Of a stretch of 64,000 bases of DNA, positions 54,837-64,000 are shown in pieces. This DNA is from an uncultured Pseudoxanthomonas sp. GTDB lineage: Bacteria > Pseudomonadota > Gammaproteobacteria > Xanthomonadales > Xanthomonadaceae. The DNA lies in the NCBI GenBank assembly GCA_946479745.1, contig CAMLGZ010000005.1:1-64000 (forward strand). The letters run 5' to 3'. Position 1 is the stretch's first letter. Each line of letters begins with the position of its first letter. Position numbers and translations under genes: made by a program. Below the pieces are notes generated by a model. It saw nothing but the letters and a program-made list of their open reading frames with translations, had not been told where the DNA came from and did no database searches.

Positions 54837-55802
54837 ATGTTCTTTTCCTGCCCGCATTGCCGCGATCTGGTCGCCACCGACCGGGAAACCAATCTGCCGC
54901 CCGTCATGTGCCCGCGTTGCAATGGCCGCTTGCGTGCGGACGCGCCGCGTAAAGACATGCCGCGTGAAAAAGCGGCGATCACCTACATTGCCGCGACTGG
55001 CGGCGCAGCGGCAAAAAGCGGACCCAGCCTGGCCAGTTTTCTGCAAGGGGCGGCTCCCACGACAACAGAAGCCGATGCGCATGCCGCGCAAGAAGCCGGG
55101 GATGACGAACCGGGCGATGCGGTTGAAGCGGCCGTCGATATCGAATCCGTCGCCAGTGCCGTTCCGGACTCACCTGCTGTCGTGGAGCGCGAGGAGATAG
55201 ACGAGGAGATAGAGAAGAGCGCTGTCGCAACCAATGAAATCGAAACGGAAGCGCCTGAATCCACCGTACCGCCACCCGCCATGCAATACCCTGGACCCAG
55301 CTTTGCACGGCAGCGCGCGCGACCCCCGATACCGGCGCGTACCGCGAAGTGGCAATGGGCGGCGCTGGTAGTACTGGCGGCCCTATTGGCGGTTCAAGTA
55401 CTGGTGGCCGACCGTGCTCGCCTGGCGGCCGATGCGAGTTGGAGGCCTGTAATTATTTCCTTGTGCGCAGCAGCGGGATGTTCGGTGCCCACCTGGCACC
55501 AACCCGGTGCATTCGCGATGCTGAGCCGCGATGTGAGTCCTATTCCGGAAACACGGGGCGGCCTGAACGTGCAAGCCACTTTCCGCAACGATGCGCGCTG
55601 GCCGCAGGCTTGGCCGGTCTTGTTGTTGTCGTTGTCCGACGCCGACGGCCGCGTGCTCGGTTCGCGCGCTTTTTCGCCGAAAGAGTATCTGGGCGCCGCG
55701 GCAACGCAAACGGAACTCGCCCCAGGCCAAAGCGCCCAGATCGCATTGAAGCTGCACGAACCCAACCCCGATGTGGTGGCGTTCTCGTTCGACTTCCGCT
55801 AG
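54837..55802 (+). CDS. Zinc-ribbon (MJ0042-type) and DUF3426 protein
   Basis: The 321-residue protein starts at ATG 54837 with a zinc ribbon, CPHC near residue 5 and CPRC near residue 28. A long acidic, low-complexity linker follows (residues about 70-150), then one membrane helix (WAALVVLAALLAVQVLVADR, about 179-198), and a C-terminal periplasmic DUF3426 domain (CAAAGCSVPTWHQPGAF). This order is the standard DUF3426 layout, often linked to type IV pilus or polar assembly, but its function is not settled. It lies between prmA and fis. Confidence 0.85.
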   Translation: MFFSCPHCRDLVATDRETNLPPVMCPRCNGRLRADAPRKDMPREKAAITYIAATGGAAAKSGPSLASFLQGAAPTTTEADAHAAQEAGDDEPGDAVEAAVDIESVASAVPDSPAVVEREEIDEEIEKSAVATNEIETEAPESTVPPPAMQYPGPSFARQRARPPIPARTAKWQWAALVVLAALLAVQVLVADRARLAADASWRPVIISLCAAAGCSVPTWHQPGAFAMLSRDVSPIPETRGGLNVQATFRNDARWPQAWPVLLLSLSDADGRVLGSRAFSPKEYLGAAATQTELAPGQSAQIALKLHEPNPDVVAFSFDFR

Positions 55803-55881
55803 TTGCGAGCAAAATTATCAACAAAGGGATGCGTCCGTGCAGATCACGCGCTAGACTCCCCTCCCCCCGTCGAAAGCATGA

Positions 55882-56202
<321 letters not shown>

Positions 56203-56255
56203 GTTCGCATCGCGCACCGGACCGTCCGCGCACGGCGGTGCTGCGCTGCGGAAGT

Positions 56256-56261
56256 TATAAT
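56256..56261 (+). promoter_or_regulatory. Perfect -10 box before purH
   Basis: TATAAT lies 30 bp before purH. No -35 match is found at 16-18 bp, so a factor-dependent promoter or read-through from fis is possible. No PurR box was recognised. Confidence 0.4.
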
Positions 56262-56291
56262 TCGCTCCACCTTCCCGCGCCGCCCTCCCCA

Positions 56292-57890
56292 ATGACTTCC
56301 GATTCCAAGACCGGCCCTTCCGTGAGAATCAGCCGGGCGCTGTTGTCCGTTTCCGACAAGACCGGCCTGATCGAACTGGCCACCGCGCTGGTCGCCCGCA
56401 ATGTAGAGCTTCTGTCCACGGGCGGCACCGCCAAGGCATTGCGCGACGCGGGGCTGGCCGTACGCGATGTCTCCGAAGTCACCGGCTTCCCCGAAATGAT
56501 GGACGGCCGGGTCAAGACCCTGCATCCCATGGTCCACGGCGGCCTGCTGGGGCGCAAAGGCGCCGACGATGCGGTGATGGCCGAACACGGCATCGTCCCG
56601 ATCGACCTGCTGGTGCTGAACCTGTATCCGTTCGAGACCGTCACCGCCGATCCCGCCTGCACGCTGGAGGACGCAGTGGAGAACATCGATATCGGCGGCC
56701 CGGCGATGTTGCGTTCGGCCGCCAAGAATTTCGCGCGCGTGGCTGTGGCCACCGATCCGGCGCAGTATGCCGGCATCATGGAAGAATTGGACGGCAACGA
56801 CGGCGCGTTGTCGGCCAGGACGCGTTTCGCGCTCTCGGTCGCGGCCTTCAATCGCGTAGCGCAGTACGACGCGGCGATCAGCAACTATCTGTCGGCGGTC
56901 ACCGATTCCTCGGCGGCGGTGCCGGTACGCAATGAATTCCCCGCGCAGATGAATTCCACCTTCGTCAAGGTGATGGATCTGCGCTACGGCGAAAATCCGC
57001 ACCAGGCCGGCGCGTTCTACCGCGACCTGGGTCCGGTACCCGGCACGCTGGCCACCTTCGAGCAATTGCAGGGCAAGGAACTGAGCTTCAACAACCTGGG
57101 CGATGCCGATGCCGCGTGGGAATGCGTACGCCAGTTCGACGCGCCCGCCTGCGTGATCGTCAAGCATGCCAATCCCTGCGGTGTTGCCGTGGGCGTGGCC
57201 TGCGGCGATGCGTACGAATTGGCCTATGCCACCGACCCGACCAGTGCGTTCGGCGGCATCATCGCTTTCAATACCAAACTGGACGCCGCTACCGCCAAGG
57301 CGATCCTGGATCGCCAATTCGTCGAAGTGCTGATCGCGCCGGACTACGAGCAAGGCGCGCTGGACTACGCGGCCAAGAAGGCCAACGTGCGCGTGCTGAA
57401 GATCCCGCACGGCGCGGGCTTGAACAACTACGACAGCAAGCGGATCGGTTCGGGCCTGCTGCTGCAGTCCTCCGACAATCGCGGCATGTCGCTGGACGAG
57501 TTGAAGGTGGTGACCAAGCGCGCGCCGGGCGATGCCGAACTGCGCGATCTGCTGTTCGCCTGGCGCGTGGCCAAGTACGTCAAGTCCAACGCCATCGTCT
57601 ACGCCCGGGACAACCGCACCATAGGCGTCGGCGCCGGACAGATGAGCCGGGTGGTCAGCGCCAGGATCGCCGGTCTGAAGGCCGAGGAAGCGAAGCTGGT
57701 GGTGCCCGGTTCGGTGATGGCTTCCGATGCGTTCTTCCCATTCCGCGACGGTATCGACGCGGCGGCGGCGACGGGCATCAAGGCGGTGATCCAGCCGGGC
57801 GGTTCGATGCGCGACAATGAAGTCATCGCTGCGGCGGACGAGCATGGACTGGCGATGGTGTTTACGGGTGTGCGGCACTTCAGGCATTGA
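56292..57890 (+). CDS. purH: Bifunctional AICAR transformylase / IMP cyclohydrolase
   Basis: PurH performs the last two steps of IMP synthesis. The 532 residues contain the IMPCH domain ([39 protein letters not shown]) and the AICARFT domain ([26 protein letters not shown] with the catalytic Lys-His, [30 protein letters not shown]). The short N-terminal extension ([11 protein letters not shown]) fits relatives. purD follows. Confidence 0.97.
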   Translation: MTSDSKTGPSVRISRALLSVSDKTGLIELATALVARNVELLSTGGTAKALRDAGLAVRDVSEVTGFPEMMDGRVKTLHPMVHGGLLGRKGADDAVMAEHGIVPIDLLVLNLYPFETVTADPACTLEDAVENIDIGGPAMLRSAAKNFARVAVATDPAQYAGIMEELDGNDGALSARTRFALSVAAFNRVAQYDAAISNYLSAVTDSSAAVPVRNEFPAQMNSTFVKVMDLRYGENPHQAGAFYRDLGPVPGTLATFEQLQGKELSFNNLGDADAAWECVRQFDAPACVIVKHANPCGVAVGVACGDAYELAYATDPTSAFGGIIAFNTKLDAATAKAILDRQFVEVLIAPDYEQGALDYAAKKANVRVLKIPHGAGLNNYDSKRIGSGLLLQSSDNRGMSLDELKVVTKRAPGDAELRDLLFAWRVAKYVKSNAIVYARDNRTIGVGAGQMSRVVSARIAGLKAEEAKLVVPGSVMASDAFFPFRDGIDAAAATGIKAVIQPGGSMRDNEVIAAADEHGLAMVFTGVRHFRH

Positions 57891-57896
57891 TTGCTC

Positions 57897-58018
57897 CCTT
57901 CTCCTGCGGGAGAAGGTGGCGCGAAGCGACGGATGAGGGTGCGGCGAGGTCATTGATGTCTGAACCATCTTGACTTCGCCGTACCCTCACCCCAACCCCT
58001 CTCCCGGCGGGAGAGGGG
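57897..58018. repeat. Composite palindrome, copy 3 (122 bp)
   Basis: End hairpins CCTTCTCCTGCGGGAGAAGG and CCCCTCTCCCGGCGGGAGAGGGG enclose GGATGAGGGTGCGGCG / CGCCGTACCCTCACCCC. It sits between purH and purD. Confidence 0.8.
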
Positions 58019-58072
58019 CTTTAAGTCACTGGGATCCCGCCTTCGCGGGAGACGAAAAGGGTGAGGCTCAGC

Positions 58073-59371
58073 ATGAAAGTTCTGGTCATAGGCTCAGGCG
58101 GCCGCGAACACGCCCTGGCATGGAAACTCGCGCAATCCGAACGCGTCACTGAAGTCATCGTCGCGCCGGGCAACGCCGGCACCGCGACCGAACCCAAATG
58201 CCGCAACGCGAATGTGGCAGTGAACAATATCGACGGCCTGCTGACGCTGGCGCGCAACGCGAAAGTGGATGTCACCGTGGTCGGCCCGGAGATCCCGCTG
58301 GTGGCCGGCGTGGTGGACCGCTTCCGCGAAGCGGGGCTGCGCATCTTCGGGCCTACCGCCGCTGCCGCGCAGCTGGAAGGCAGCAAGGCCTACGCCAAGG
58401 ATTTCCTGGCCCGGCACGGGATACCGACCGCGTTCTATTCGGTATTCACCGAGGTAGAGCCCGCATTGGCCTATGTCCGCGGGCAATCGGATAAGAGCGG
58501 GGGCGCACCCATCGTGGTCAAGGCCGATGGCCTGGCTGCGGGCAAGGGCGTGATCGTGGCGATGACGCTTGCCGAGGCCGAGGCTGCTGTCATCGACATG
58601 TTATCGGGCAACGCCTTTGGCGATGCTGGCGCGCGCGTGGTGATCGAGGAATTTCTGGACGGCGAAGAAGCCAGCTTCATCAGCATGGTCGATGGCGTCA
58701 CCGCGTTGCCGATGGCCACCTCGCAGGACCACAAGCGTGTGGGCGACGAGGACACCGGCCCCAACACCGGCGGCATGGGCGCGTATTCGCCCGCACCGGT
58801 GGTTACGCCCGAGGTGCATGCGCGGGTGATGCGTGAGGTGGTCAATCCGACCGTGCAGGGAATGATCGCCGACGGTATTCCCTTCACCGGATTTCTCTAC
58901 GCCGGGCTGATGATCGATGCCGCCGGTGCGCCGAAAGTGATCGAGTTCAACGTGCGCTTCGGCGATCCGGAAACACAGCCGGTGATGATGCGCCTGCAGT
59001 CCGATCTGCTGGAGCTGGTGGAAGCGGCGATCGACCAGCGTCTGCACGAAACCGAGGTGCGTTGGGATCCTCGTCCTTCGCTGGGCGTGGTGATGGCAGC
59101 GCAGAACTATCCGGACGCGCCGCGTCTGGGCGACGTCATCAACAGCTGGGACGTGCCGGATGTAGCCGATACCAAGGTCTTCCATGCCGGTACCCGCATC
59201 GAGGGCGATCACGTGGTGACCACCGGCGGGCGCGTGCTGTGCGTCTGCGCGCTGGGCGATACCGTGGCCGACGCGCAGCGGAAAGCGTATGAAGAAGTGT
59301 CGGGCATTTCCTGGAGCGGCGAATTCCATCGTCACGACATAGGTTGGCGGGCGATAGCACGCGAGGGTTGA
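58073..59371 (+). CDS. purD: Phosphoribosylamine-glycine ligase
   Basis: PurD joins glycine to phosphoribosylamine in purine synthesis. ATG 58073 (GAGG upstream) gives 432 residues. MKVLVIGSGGREHALAWKLAQ, VVKADGLAAGKGV (ATP-grasp), GPNTGGMGAYSPAP and EFNVRFGDPETQ are diagnostic. It is separated from purH by a palindrome, so the two may be differently expressed. Confidence 0.97.
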   Translation: MKVLVIGSGGREHALAWKLAQSERVTEVIVAPGNAGTATEPKCRNANVAVNNIDGLLTLARNAKVDVTVVGPEIPLVAGVVDRFREAGLRIFGPTAAAAQLEGSKAYAKDFLARHGIPTAFYSVFTEVEPALAYVRGQSDKSGGAPIVVKADGLAAGKGVIVAMTLAEAEAAVIDMLSGNAFGDAGARVVIEEFLDGEEASFISMVDGVTALPMATSQDHKRVGDEDTGPNTGGMGAYSPAPVVTPEVHARVMREVVNPTVQGMIADGIPFTGFLYAGLMIDAAGAPKVIEFNVRFGDPETQPVMMRLQSDLLELVEAAIDQRLHETEVRWDPRPSLGVVMAAQNYPDAPRLGDVINSWDVPDVADTKVFHAGTRIEGDHVVTTGGRVLCVCALGDTVADAQRKAYEEVSGISWSGEFHRHDIGWRAIAREG

Positions 59372-59372
59372 A

Positions 59373-59404
59373 GCTTTCCTTCTCCCAGCGGGAGAAGGAA
59401 AAGC
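59373..59404. terminator. Hairpin after purD
   Basis: GCTTTCCTTCTCCC and GGGAGAAGGAAAAGC pair around AGC, two bases after the purD stop. It has the same sequence as the hairpin at 34003-34033. Confidence 0.45.
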
Positions 59405-59439
59405 GAATCTGGTAGTCTCCGCGCATCCAAGGAGCCTGC

Positions 59440-61362
59440 ATGTCGAACCACAGCCAGTTCGCCCTACTGAAACAGCGGCGCTTCCTGCCGTTCTTCGTCA
59501 CCCAGTGCTTCGGCGCCTTCAACGACAACGTGTACCGGCAGGCCATCATCGGCTTGCTGTTCTACCTGGGCGTAAGTGCGGAAGAGCGGACGCTGTACAC
59601 CAATCTGGCGCCGGCGCTGTTCATCCTGCCGTACTTCCTGTTTTCCGCCACCGCTGGCCAGATCGCGGAGAAGCTGGAGAAATCGAAGCTGATCCGCATC
59701 ACCACCACGATGGAAATCGTGATCATGTCGCTGGCTGCGATCGGCTTCCTGACCCAGAACATGGTCGTACTGTTGGTCGCCCTGTTCTGCACTGGCCTGC
59801 AATCCACGTTGTTCGGCCCGGTGAAGTATTCGATTCTGCCGTCGGTGCTCAAGCCTGAAGAATTGACCGGCGGCAACGGACTGGTGGAAATGGGCACGTC
59901 CATTTCCATCCTGGTCGGCATGATCTTCGGCGGCCTGATCTTCAAGCTCGCGGGCGATCAGGGGCCGGTCGTCGCCGCCACCGCCATCGTTGTATTGGCG
60001 ATCAGCGGCAACCTGGTGAGCCGTGCGATCCCGCGGGCCGAGGCCGGCGCCCCCGATCTGAAGATCAATTGGAATCCCATTCCCGAATCGCTGGCGGTGC
60101 TGCGGCTGGCGAAGAAACAGGTAGCGGTGCGCAACTCGATCCTGGGCGTATCCTGGTTCTGGTTCATCGGTACCGTGCTGACTTCCCAGCTGCCGACCTA
60201 TGCCGAGGTGAACCTGGGCGGTTCGGAGACGCTGTACATCTTCGCGTTGGCGTTGTTCTCCATCGGCACCGGCGTGGGCTCGTTGCTTTGCGAGAAGCTG
60301 TCGGCGCGCACGGTTGAAATCGGACTGGTGCCCTTGGGCGCTTTCGGCATCAGCGCCTTCCTGCTGGATCTGTATTTCGCGCGCAGTGGAGCCGCGTCAC
60401 TGTCGGGCCTGGAAGTCATGCAGTTCATCCGGGCGCCGGGGAGCGTGCGGATCATCATCGACCTGGTCGGCATCGGCCTGTTCACCGGTTTCTTCGTGGT
60501 GCCGCTGTTCGCGCTGATCCAGAGCCGCACCCCGCGAGATGAATTGTCGCGGGTGATCGCGGGAATGAACATCCAGAACGCTGCATTCATCGTGCTGGCG
60601 GCGGTGCTGGCGATCCTGCTGCAGATGAAACAGCTGAGCCCGTTCGGCTACACCTTGCCGATGCCCGGGCTGACCATCCCGCAAGTATTCCTGGCCCTGG
60701 CCATTGCGAATGCGGTAGTGGCGATCTACATCTTCACCATCGTGCCCGAATTCCTGATGCGCTTCCTCAGCTGGGTGCTGGTGCGCGGGTTGTACAAGCT
60801 GCGGCTGCATGGCATCGAAAAGAACGTGCCCGACGAAGGAGCGGCATTGCTGGTCTGCAACCACGTCAGCTACATGGATGCGCTGATCCTGTCGGCCAGC
60901 GTGCCGCGTCCGGTACGCTTCGTCATGTACTACAAGATATTCAACATTCCGGTGATGAGCTGGATTTTCCGCACCGCCAAGGCAATTCCCATCGCCGGCG
61001 CCAGGGAAAATCCGGAGCTGATGCAGCGTGCCTTCGACGAGATCGACGCGGCGCTGGCGGACGGCCAGCTGGTGGGGATTTTTCCGGAAGGCGCGTTGAC
61101 CCGCGACGGCGAAATAGCGCCGTTCAAATCGGGCCTGGAAAAAGTTCTGGAGAAAAGGCCGGTGCCGGTGGTTCCGATGGCCCTCAAGGGCATGTGGACC
61201 AGCATGTGGAGCCACCGCGACGGGCGCCTGGCCCGCATGCGGGTGCCACGCCGCTTCCGTGCGCATATCGAAGTGGTTGCGGGCGAAACCGTCGACGGCA
61301 AGGGCGCCACCGCCGGCCAACTGGAAGCCCGGGTACGCGAACTGCGTGGCGGCGACGCGTAG
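59440..61362 (+). CDS. MFS transporter fused to 1-acyl-glycerophosphate acyltransferase (LplT-like)
   Basis: The 640-residue protein has about twelve membrane helices up to residue 435, opening FLPFFVTQCFGAFNDNVYRQ, typical of lysophospholipid transporters (LplT). The C-terminal 190 residues are a PlsC-type acyltransferase with NHVSYMD (His475, Asp480) and FPEG (548-551). LplT flips lysophospholipid and an acyltransferase re-acylates it. In E. coli these are LplT and Aas, and Aas also has an acyl-ACP synthetase; here that synthetase is absent, so the acyl donor must come from elsewhere. AAGGAG is 7 bp before ATG 59440. Confidence 0.88.
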   Translation: MSNHSQFALLKQRRFLPFFVTQCFGAFNDNVYRQAIIGLLFYLGVSAEERTLYTNLAPALFILPYFLFSATAGQIAEKLEKSKLIRITTTMEIVIMSLAAIGFLTQNMVVLLVALFCTGLQSTLFGPVKYSILPSVLKPEELTGGNGLVEMGTSISILVGMIFGGLIFKLAGDQGPVVAATAIVVLAISGNLVSRAIPRAEAGAPDLKINWNPIPESLAVLRLAKKQVAVRNSILGVSWFWFIGTVLTSQLPTYAEVNLGGSETLYIFALALFSIGTGVGSLLCEKLSARTVEIGLVPLGAFGISAFLLDLYFARSGAASLSGLEVMQFIRAPGSVRIIIDLVGIGLFTGFFVVPLFALIQSRTPRDELSRVIAGMNIQNAAFIVLAAVLAILLQMKQLSPFGYTLPMPGLTIPQVFLALAIANAVVAIYIFTIVPEFLMRFLSWVLVRGLYKLRLHGIEKNVPDEGAALLVCNHVSYMDALILSASVPRPVRFVMYYKIFNIPVMSWIFRTAKAIPIAGARENPELMQRAFDEIDAALADGQLVGIFPEGALTRDGEIAPFKSGLEKVLEKRPVPVVPMALKGMWTSMWSHRDGRLARMRVPRRFRAHIEVVAGETVDGKGATAGQLEARVRELRGGDA

Positions 61363-61513
61363 CGGCCATGGTCTGGACAGGTCGCGTTTCCGACAAGCCG
61401 CGGCCTGATAAGCCATGACCTGATAGGCCGCGTTCGGTTACGCTGGCGGCGGGGAAACACGAATCAATCGAAAGCCGGGCTGTCCACACTCCCGGCGTCA
61501 CCGGAGTCTTGTA

Positions 61514-61819
61514 ATGAGTTACGTGCCTCCGCCTCCGGGCGGCTATCAGGAATACATTCCCAATCATCTGGTCTGGGCGATCTTGAGCACCCTGTTCTGC
61601 TGCCTGCCCTTGGGTATCGTATCGATCGTCTATGCCTCACAGGTGGACGGCAAGCGTGCAGCGGGCGATATCGCCGGCGCGCGCGAAGCCTCGAACAAGG
61701 CGAAGTTCTGGGCCATGCTCTCGGCCGGACTGATGCTGATCCCGCTGGTGCTCTACCTGCTCTTCATCCTAGTGCTGGGCGGATTAGGAGTACTGGGCGG
61801 AGTGAGCGGCGTGAATTAG
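61514..61819 (+). CDS. CD225/dispanin-family membrane protein 1
   Basis: The 101-residue protein has a proline-rich N-terminus (MSYVPPPPGGYQEYIPNHLV) and two membrane segments. WAILSTLFCCLPLGIVSIVYASQVDGK is the CD225 core, and GDIAGAREASNKAK is its conserved loop. Bacterial CD225/TM4-like proteins have unknown roles in membrane organisation. It is followed 53 bp later by a paralogue. Confidence 0.85.
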   Translation: MSYVPPPPGGYQEYIPNHLVWAILSTLFCCLPLGIVSIVYASQVDGKRAAGDIAGAREASNKAKFWAMLSAGLMLIPLVLYLLFILVLGGLGVLGGVSGVN

Positions 61820-61872
61820 ACTGTCCCCCGACATCATCCTGTCCCAGCAACCATCCAGAACGGAGAATCCAG

Positions 61873-62214
61873 ATGAGCTACGTACCACCACCCACGTCCG
61901 CCGCGCCGGGCAACATCCCCAACCATCTGGCGTGGGCGATCATCTCGACTGTCTTCAGCCTTTGCCTCTGCTGCGGCATACCCGGCTTGATAACCGGCAT
62001 CATCGCCATCGTCTTCGCGGCACAGGTCAACAGCAAGCTCAATGCCGGCGATATAGAAGGTGCCAAGCGCGCCTCCAACAACGCCAAGATCCTGTGCTGG
62101 GTTACCACCGCTTGCGCAATCATCGGCCTGCTGTGGCTGGGCTACAACCTGACCATGGGCGACGGCATGGCCCAATATCAGGAAATGATGGAAAAAATCC
62201 AAGCAGCGCAGTGA
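61873..62214 (+). CDS. CD225/dispanin-family membrane protein 2
   Basis: The 113-residue paralogue starts with the same MSYVPPP and shares NHLAWAI, FAAQVNSKLNAGDIEGAKRA. It probably arose by tandem duplication; the first membrane segment and the C-terminal tail have diverged. GGAG is 7 bp upstream. Its TGA stop overlaps the next gene's GTG start. Confidence 0.85.
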   Translation: MSYVPPPTSAAPGNIPNHLAWAIISTVFSLCLCCGIPGLITGIIAIVFAAQVNSKLNAGDIEGAKRASNNAKILCWVTTACAIIGLLWLGYNLTMGDGMAQYQEMMEKIQAAQ

Positions 62215-62627
62215 TCGCACTGAAGCCTTTGCAGATAGCCGGACTGGCAGCGGCCGCCCTGGCGGCCGTTGTCGGTTTCTGGCTGTTGCGCAACTTCGAT
62301 CCCAATGCGGCCGGCAGTCCCTTCCCGGAATGCATGTTCCATGCCTTCACCGGCTGGTATTGCATCGGTTGCGGCATGACCCGCGCGCTTCACGCGCTGG
62401 CCCATGGCGACGTGGTCCGCGCGTTCTCGATGAATCCGCTGGCCATATCGATGCTGGCGATCTCGCCATTGCTGGGCGCTTGGAAGCTGGGTTGGCAGCC
62501 GGCGTGGCTGCGCCCCTTGATCGCAGTGGTGGCCGAACCGAAATTCTGGCTGGTGCTGCTGCCCTTCTACTGGATTGCGCGGAATCTACCGTGGTTTCCT
62601 TTTACCCTGCTGGCACCGGGCAGCTGA
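62211..62627 (+). CDS. DUF2752 family membrane protein
   Basis: GTG 62211 overlaps the upstream stop (GTGA) and gives 138 residues. Three or four hydrophobic segments are present. The motif FTGWYCIGCGMTRALHALAHGD is the DUF2752 signature. Genes of this family often lie beside CD225 genes, as here, and the overlap shows co-translation. Function is unknown. Confidence 0.85.
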   Translation: MIALKPLQIAGLAAAALAAVVGFWLLRNFDPNAAGSPFPECMFHAFTGWYCIGCGMTRALHALAHGDVVRAFSMNPLAISMLAISPLLGAWKLGWQPAWLRPLIAVVAEPKFWLVLLPFYWIARNLPWFPFTLLAPGS

Positions 62628-62633
62628 AGATTC

Positions 62634-62707
62634 TGTAGGAGCGGGCCCTGCCCGCGACGCTTTTTTCATCGTGACTGGGAACGTCGCGGGCAGGGCCCGC
62701 TCCTACA
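62634..62707. repeat. Perfect 26-bp inverted repeat (TGTAGGAGCGGGCCCTGCC)
   Basis: Arms 62634-62659 and 62682-62707 enclose 22 bp. It lies between the convergent DUF2752 and ampE genes and could terminate both. Confidence 0.9.
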
Positions 62708-62720
62708 ACGCGGATTCCAA

Positions 62721-63626
62721 TCAGCTCACCCACCCAGCAACCACGAACAACGCCAGCACCGCCATCCACAACAGCAGGATGCGCCACACCAGGCTCATTG
62801 CATCGCGCAGCTCGGGCAGCTCGCGCATGGCTTGCACCATGCCTTCTTCGGCATATTCCTCGGCTTCTTCCGCCAACTCGCTCTTGACGCTGGCGCGTGC
62901 GGCCGCGCCCAGGAAAGCGTTGTCCAGCTGCCAATGATTGCCGCGCGCTTCGCGCCACGCATTGAACACCGCATCGAAGTTGCCGACCAGCGCCATCGAC
63001 AGCGTCATCAACTGAGCTACCGGCCAGTCCAGCACGGCGTACAGACCCTGCGCGCCTACGCGTGTTTCGGCAGGCAAAGTGCGCGCGAATTCGCCCTCGG
63101 CCGAAAACGCGGTCAGCCGGTACAGCAAGGCGCCCACCGGCCCAAGCAACAGAAACCAGAACAGCACGCCGAACCAGCGATGCAGGGCGCTGCGGAACAC
63201 CGCTTCGACCAGCGCCGGGCCATCGGCAGCCGGTGTCGCGCCGTCCGGCCACAGCCGCGCGATCGCCACGCGCCGTGTGGGCGGATCGTGCGCATCGATG
63301 ATCGCTTCCACGTCGATGTCCAGATCGCGCGGACCCCAGGCGTAGACCAGTGCGACGATGCCGAACAGCAGCCCCAGGAAACCCACCAGCAGCGGGGGGG
63401 CGCGCAGCGTCCATTGCAGCAGGGCCACGATCAACAACGGCGGCAGCAATGCCATCGCTATGCCATAGCGCCCGCGCCAGAAACCGCTCTCGCCCTCGCC
63501 CGCTTGCGCATCCAGCCATCGCAGCCAGTGGCCGTACCAATGGTAATGACGCGCGGCCGTCACCAGCGCTGGCGCAACGTGCCCCAGCACCAATGCGATG
63601 ACGACGGCAACCAAAGTGATCGACAT
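62721..63626 (-). CDS. ampE: AmpE-like inner-membrane protein
   Basis: The 301-residue protein has four membrane helices (about residues 1-20, 56-90, 147-170 and 280-300). VAVVIALVLGHVAPAL at the start, RSALHRWFGVLFWFLLLGPVGALLYRL and the GGMVQAMRELPELRDA-like C-terminus fit AmpE, known from the ampDE beta-lactamase locus. It is not next to ampD here. Function in signalling is unclear. Confidence 0.8.
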   Translation of the reverse strand: MSITLVAVVIALVLGHVAPALVTAARHYHWYGHWLRWLDAQAGEGESGFWRGRYGIAMALLPPLLIVALLQWTLRAPPLLVGFLGLLFGIVALVYAWGPRDLDIDVEAIIDAHDPPTRRVAIARLWPDGATPAADGPALVEAVFRSALHRWFGVLFWFLLLGPVGALLYRLTAFSAEGEFARTLPAETRVGAQGLYAVLDWPVAQLMTLSMALVGNFDAVFNAWREARGNHWQLDNAFLGAAARASVKSELAEEAEEYAEEGMVQAMRELPELRDAMSLVWRILLLWMAVLALFVVAGWVS

Positions 63627-63701
63627 GGATTTCCCTCCGTGGGCGATTCTAGCTTGGCTTGCCGTGAATGGCGGGTCGTGGCCGCTCGCGGCGCGCCTCC
63701 C

Positions 63702-63777
63702 GTAGGTCGGGGCTACGTCCCCGACGCACGTACACTCTGAGGTATCAGCATGTGTCGGGGGCGTAGCCCCAACCTAC
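63702..63777. repeat. Inverted GTAGGTCGGGGCTACG repeat overlapping the NUDIX gene end
   Basis: Arms 63702-63728 and 63751-63777 pair with one mismatch. The TAG stop of the NUDIX gene (63774-63776) is part of the right arm. Confidence 0.88.
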
Positions 63778-64000
63778 TGCTTGCTGACGGTGATGCCTTC
63801 ATACCAATGCTCGATAAGCGAACGCGCGATGGAGATGCGCGGCGACAGCAGCATTCCCGAGCCGTCCTCGCCTTTGCGCTGGCGCGCCGCGGCGATCTCT
63901 TCCACGGTGAACCAGCGCGCGTCCTCCAGCTCACCATCCACCTGCGGCGCGTCGGGCTCGGCGTCGGCGATGAAGCCCAGCATCAAGGCGCCCGGAAACG
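63774..64000 (-). CDS. NUDIX hydrolase, NudC-like, C-terminal part
   Basis: The gene enters from the right edge. The visible 75 residues (FPGALMLGFIADAEPDAPQV, EDARWFTVEEIAAAR, LLSPRISIARSLIEHWYEG) match the C-terminal part of NAD pyrophosphatase/RNA de-NADding enzyme NudC: PFPxxLMxGF and WFxxxEI after the NUDIX box. The catalytic NUDIX box lies outside the window, so the call is by C-terminal similarity. The stop codon is provided by a repeat. Confidence 0.8.
   Translation of the reverse strand, partial: FPGALMLGFIADAEPDAPQVDGELEDARWFTVEEIAAARQRKGEDGSGMLLSPRISIARSLIEHWYEGITVSKQ

Overview
The window is dense, high-GC gammaproteobacterial chromosome. Gene content and order fit the Xanthomonadales (family Lysobacteraceae/Xanthomonadaceae): an N-terminal B12-dependent ribonucleotide reductase gene, aroQ-accB-accC, prmA-(zinc-ribbon/DUF3426)-fis-purH-purD, groESL with both CIRCE and a sigma-32 promoter, and many intergenic palindromic repeats. 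I cannot name the genus. No rRNA or tRNA gene was recognised. Both ends are cut inside genes: nrdJ on the left, a nudC-like NUDIX gene on the right.

Layout. 1-7775: nrdJ start with a pair of NrdR boxes, a DegQ-type protease, a YqjD/YqjE-like membrane trio, an AI-2E family transporter, a HAD phosphatase overlapping an M17 aminopeptidase. 8108-15993: an accessory, AT-richer island with a 1534-residue Rhs/YD-repeat toxin ending in an HExxH metallopeptidase-like tip, its putative lipoprotein immunity gene, and three displaced toxin-tip/immunity cassettes. Each cassette is followed by a copy, whole or truncated, of the same palindromic repeat. 16163-23433: secreted isoamylase, a small conserved protein, an AAA ATPase, and a four-gene ABC exporter plus DesK/DesR-type two-component operon. 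23701-28705: a divergent MacAB-like efflux set (adaptor, ATPase, two FtsX-type permeases) interrupted by about 570 bp of structured repeats. 28939-34001: a periplasmic molybdenum hydroxylase set (MocA-like, XdhC-like, 2Fe-2S subunit, Tat-exported large subunit, dihaem lipoprotein).

34034-45238: two EamA exporters, an Ada-like methyltransferase, Prc protease, lipoyl synthase, a lipoprotein lipase-like hydrolase and groESL. Two intrinsic terminators on the minus strand (40642, 45412) have no coding gene upstream and mark candidate small RNAs. 45800-52202: HTH regulator, DsbD with a duplicated N-terminal domain, a TlpA-like thioredoxin, aroQ, accB and accC. A four-helix-bundle gene inside perfect 29-bp inverted repeats sits between accB and accC. 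52276-64000: two hypothetical secreted/membrane proteins, prmA, a zinc-ribbon protein, fis, purH, purD, an LplT-like/acyltransferase fusion, two CD225-like proteins with a DUF2752 protein, ampE and the nudC end.

The most interesting region is 8108-15993. The repeated order of toxin tail, immunity gene, palindrome pair and next toxin tail suggests an archive of retired Rhs tips with retained immunity genes, built by recombination at repeats. All functional names rest on motifs and family knowledge read by eye. No database search or structure prediction was run.
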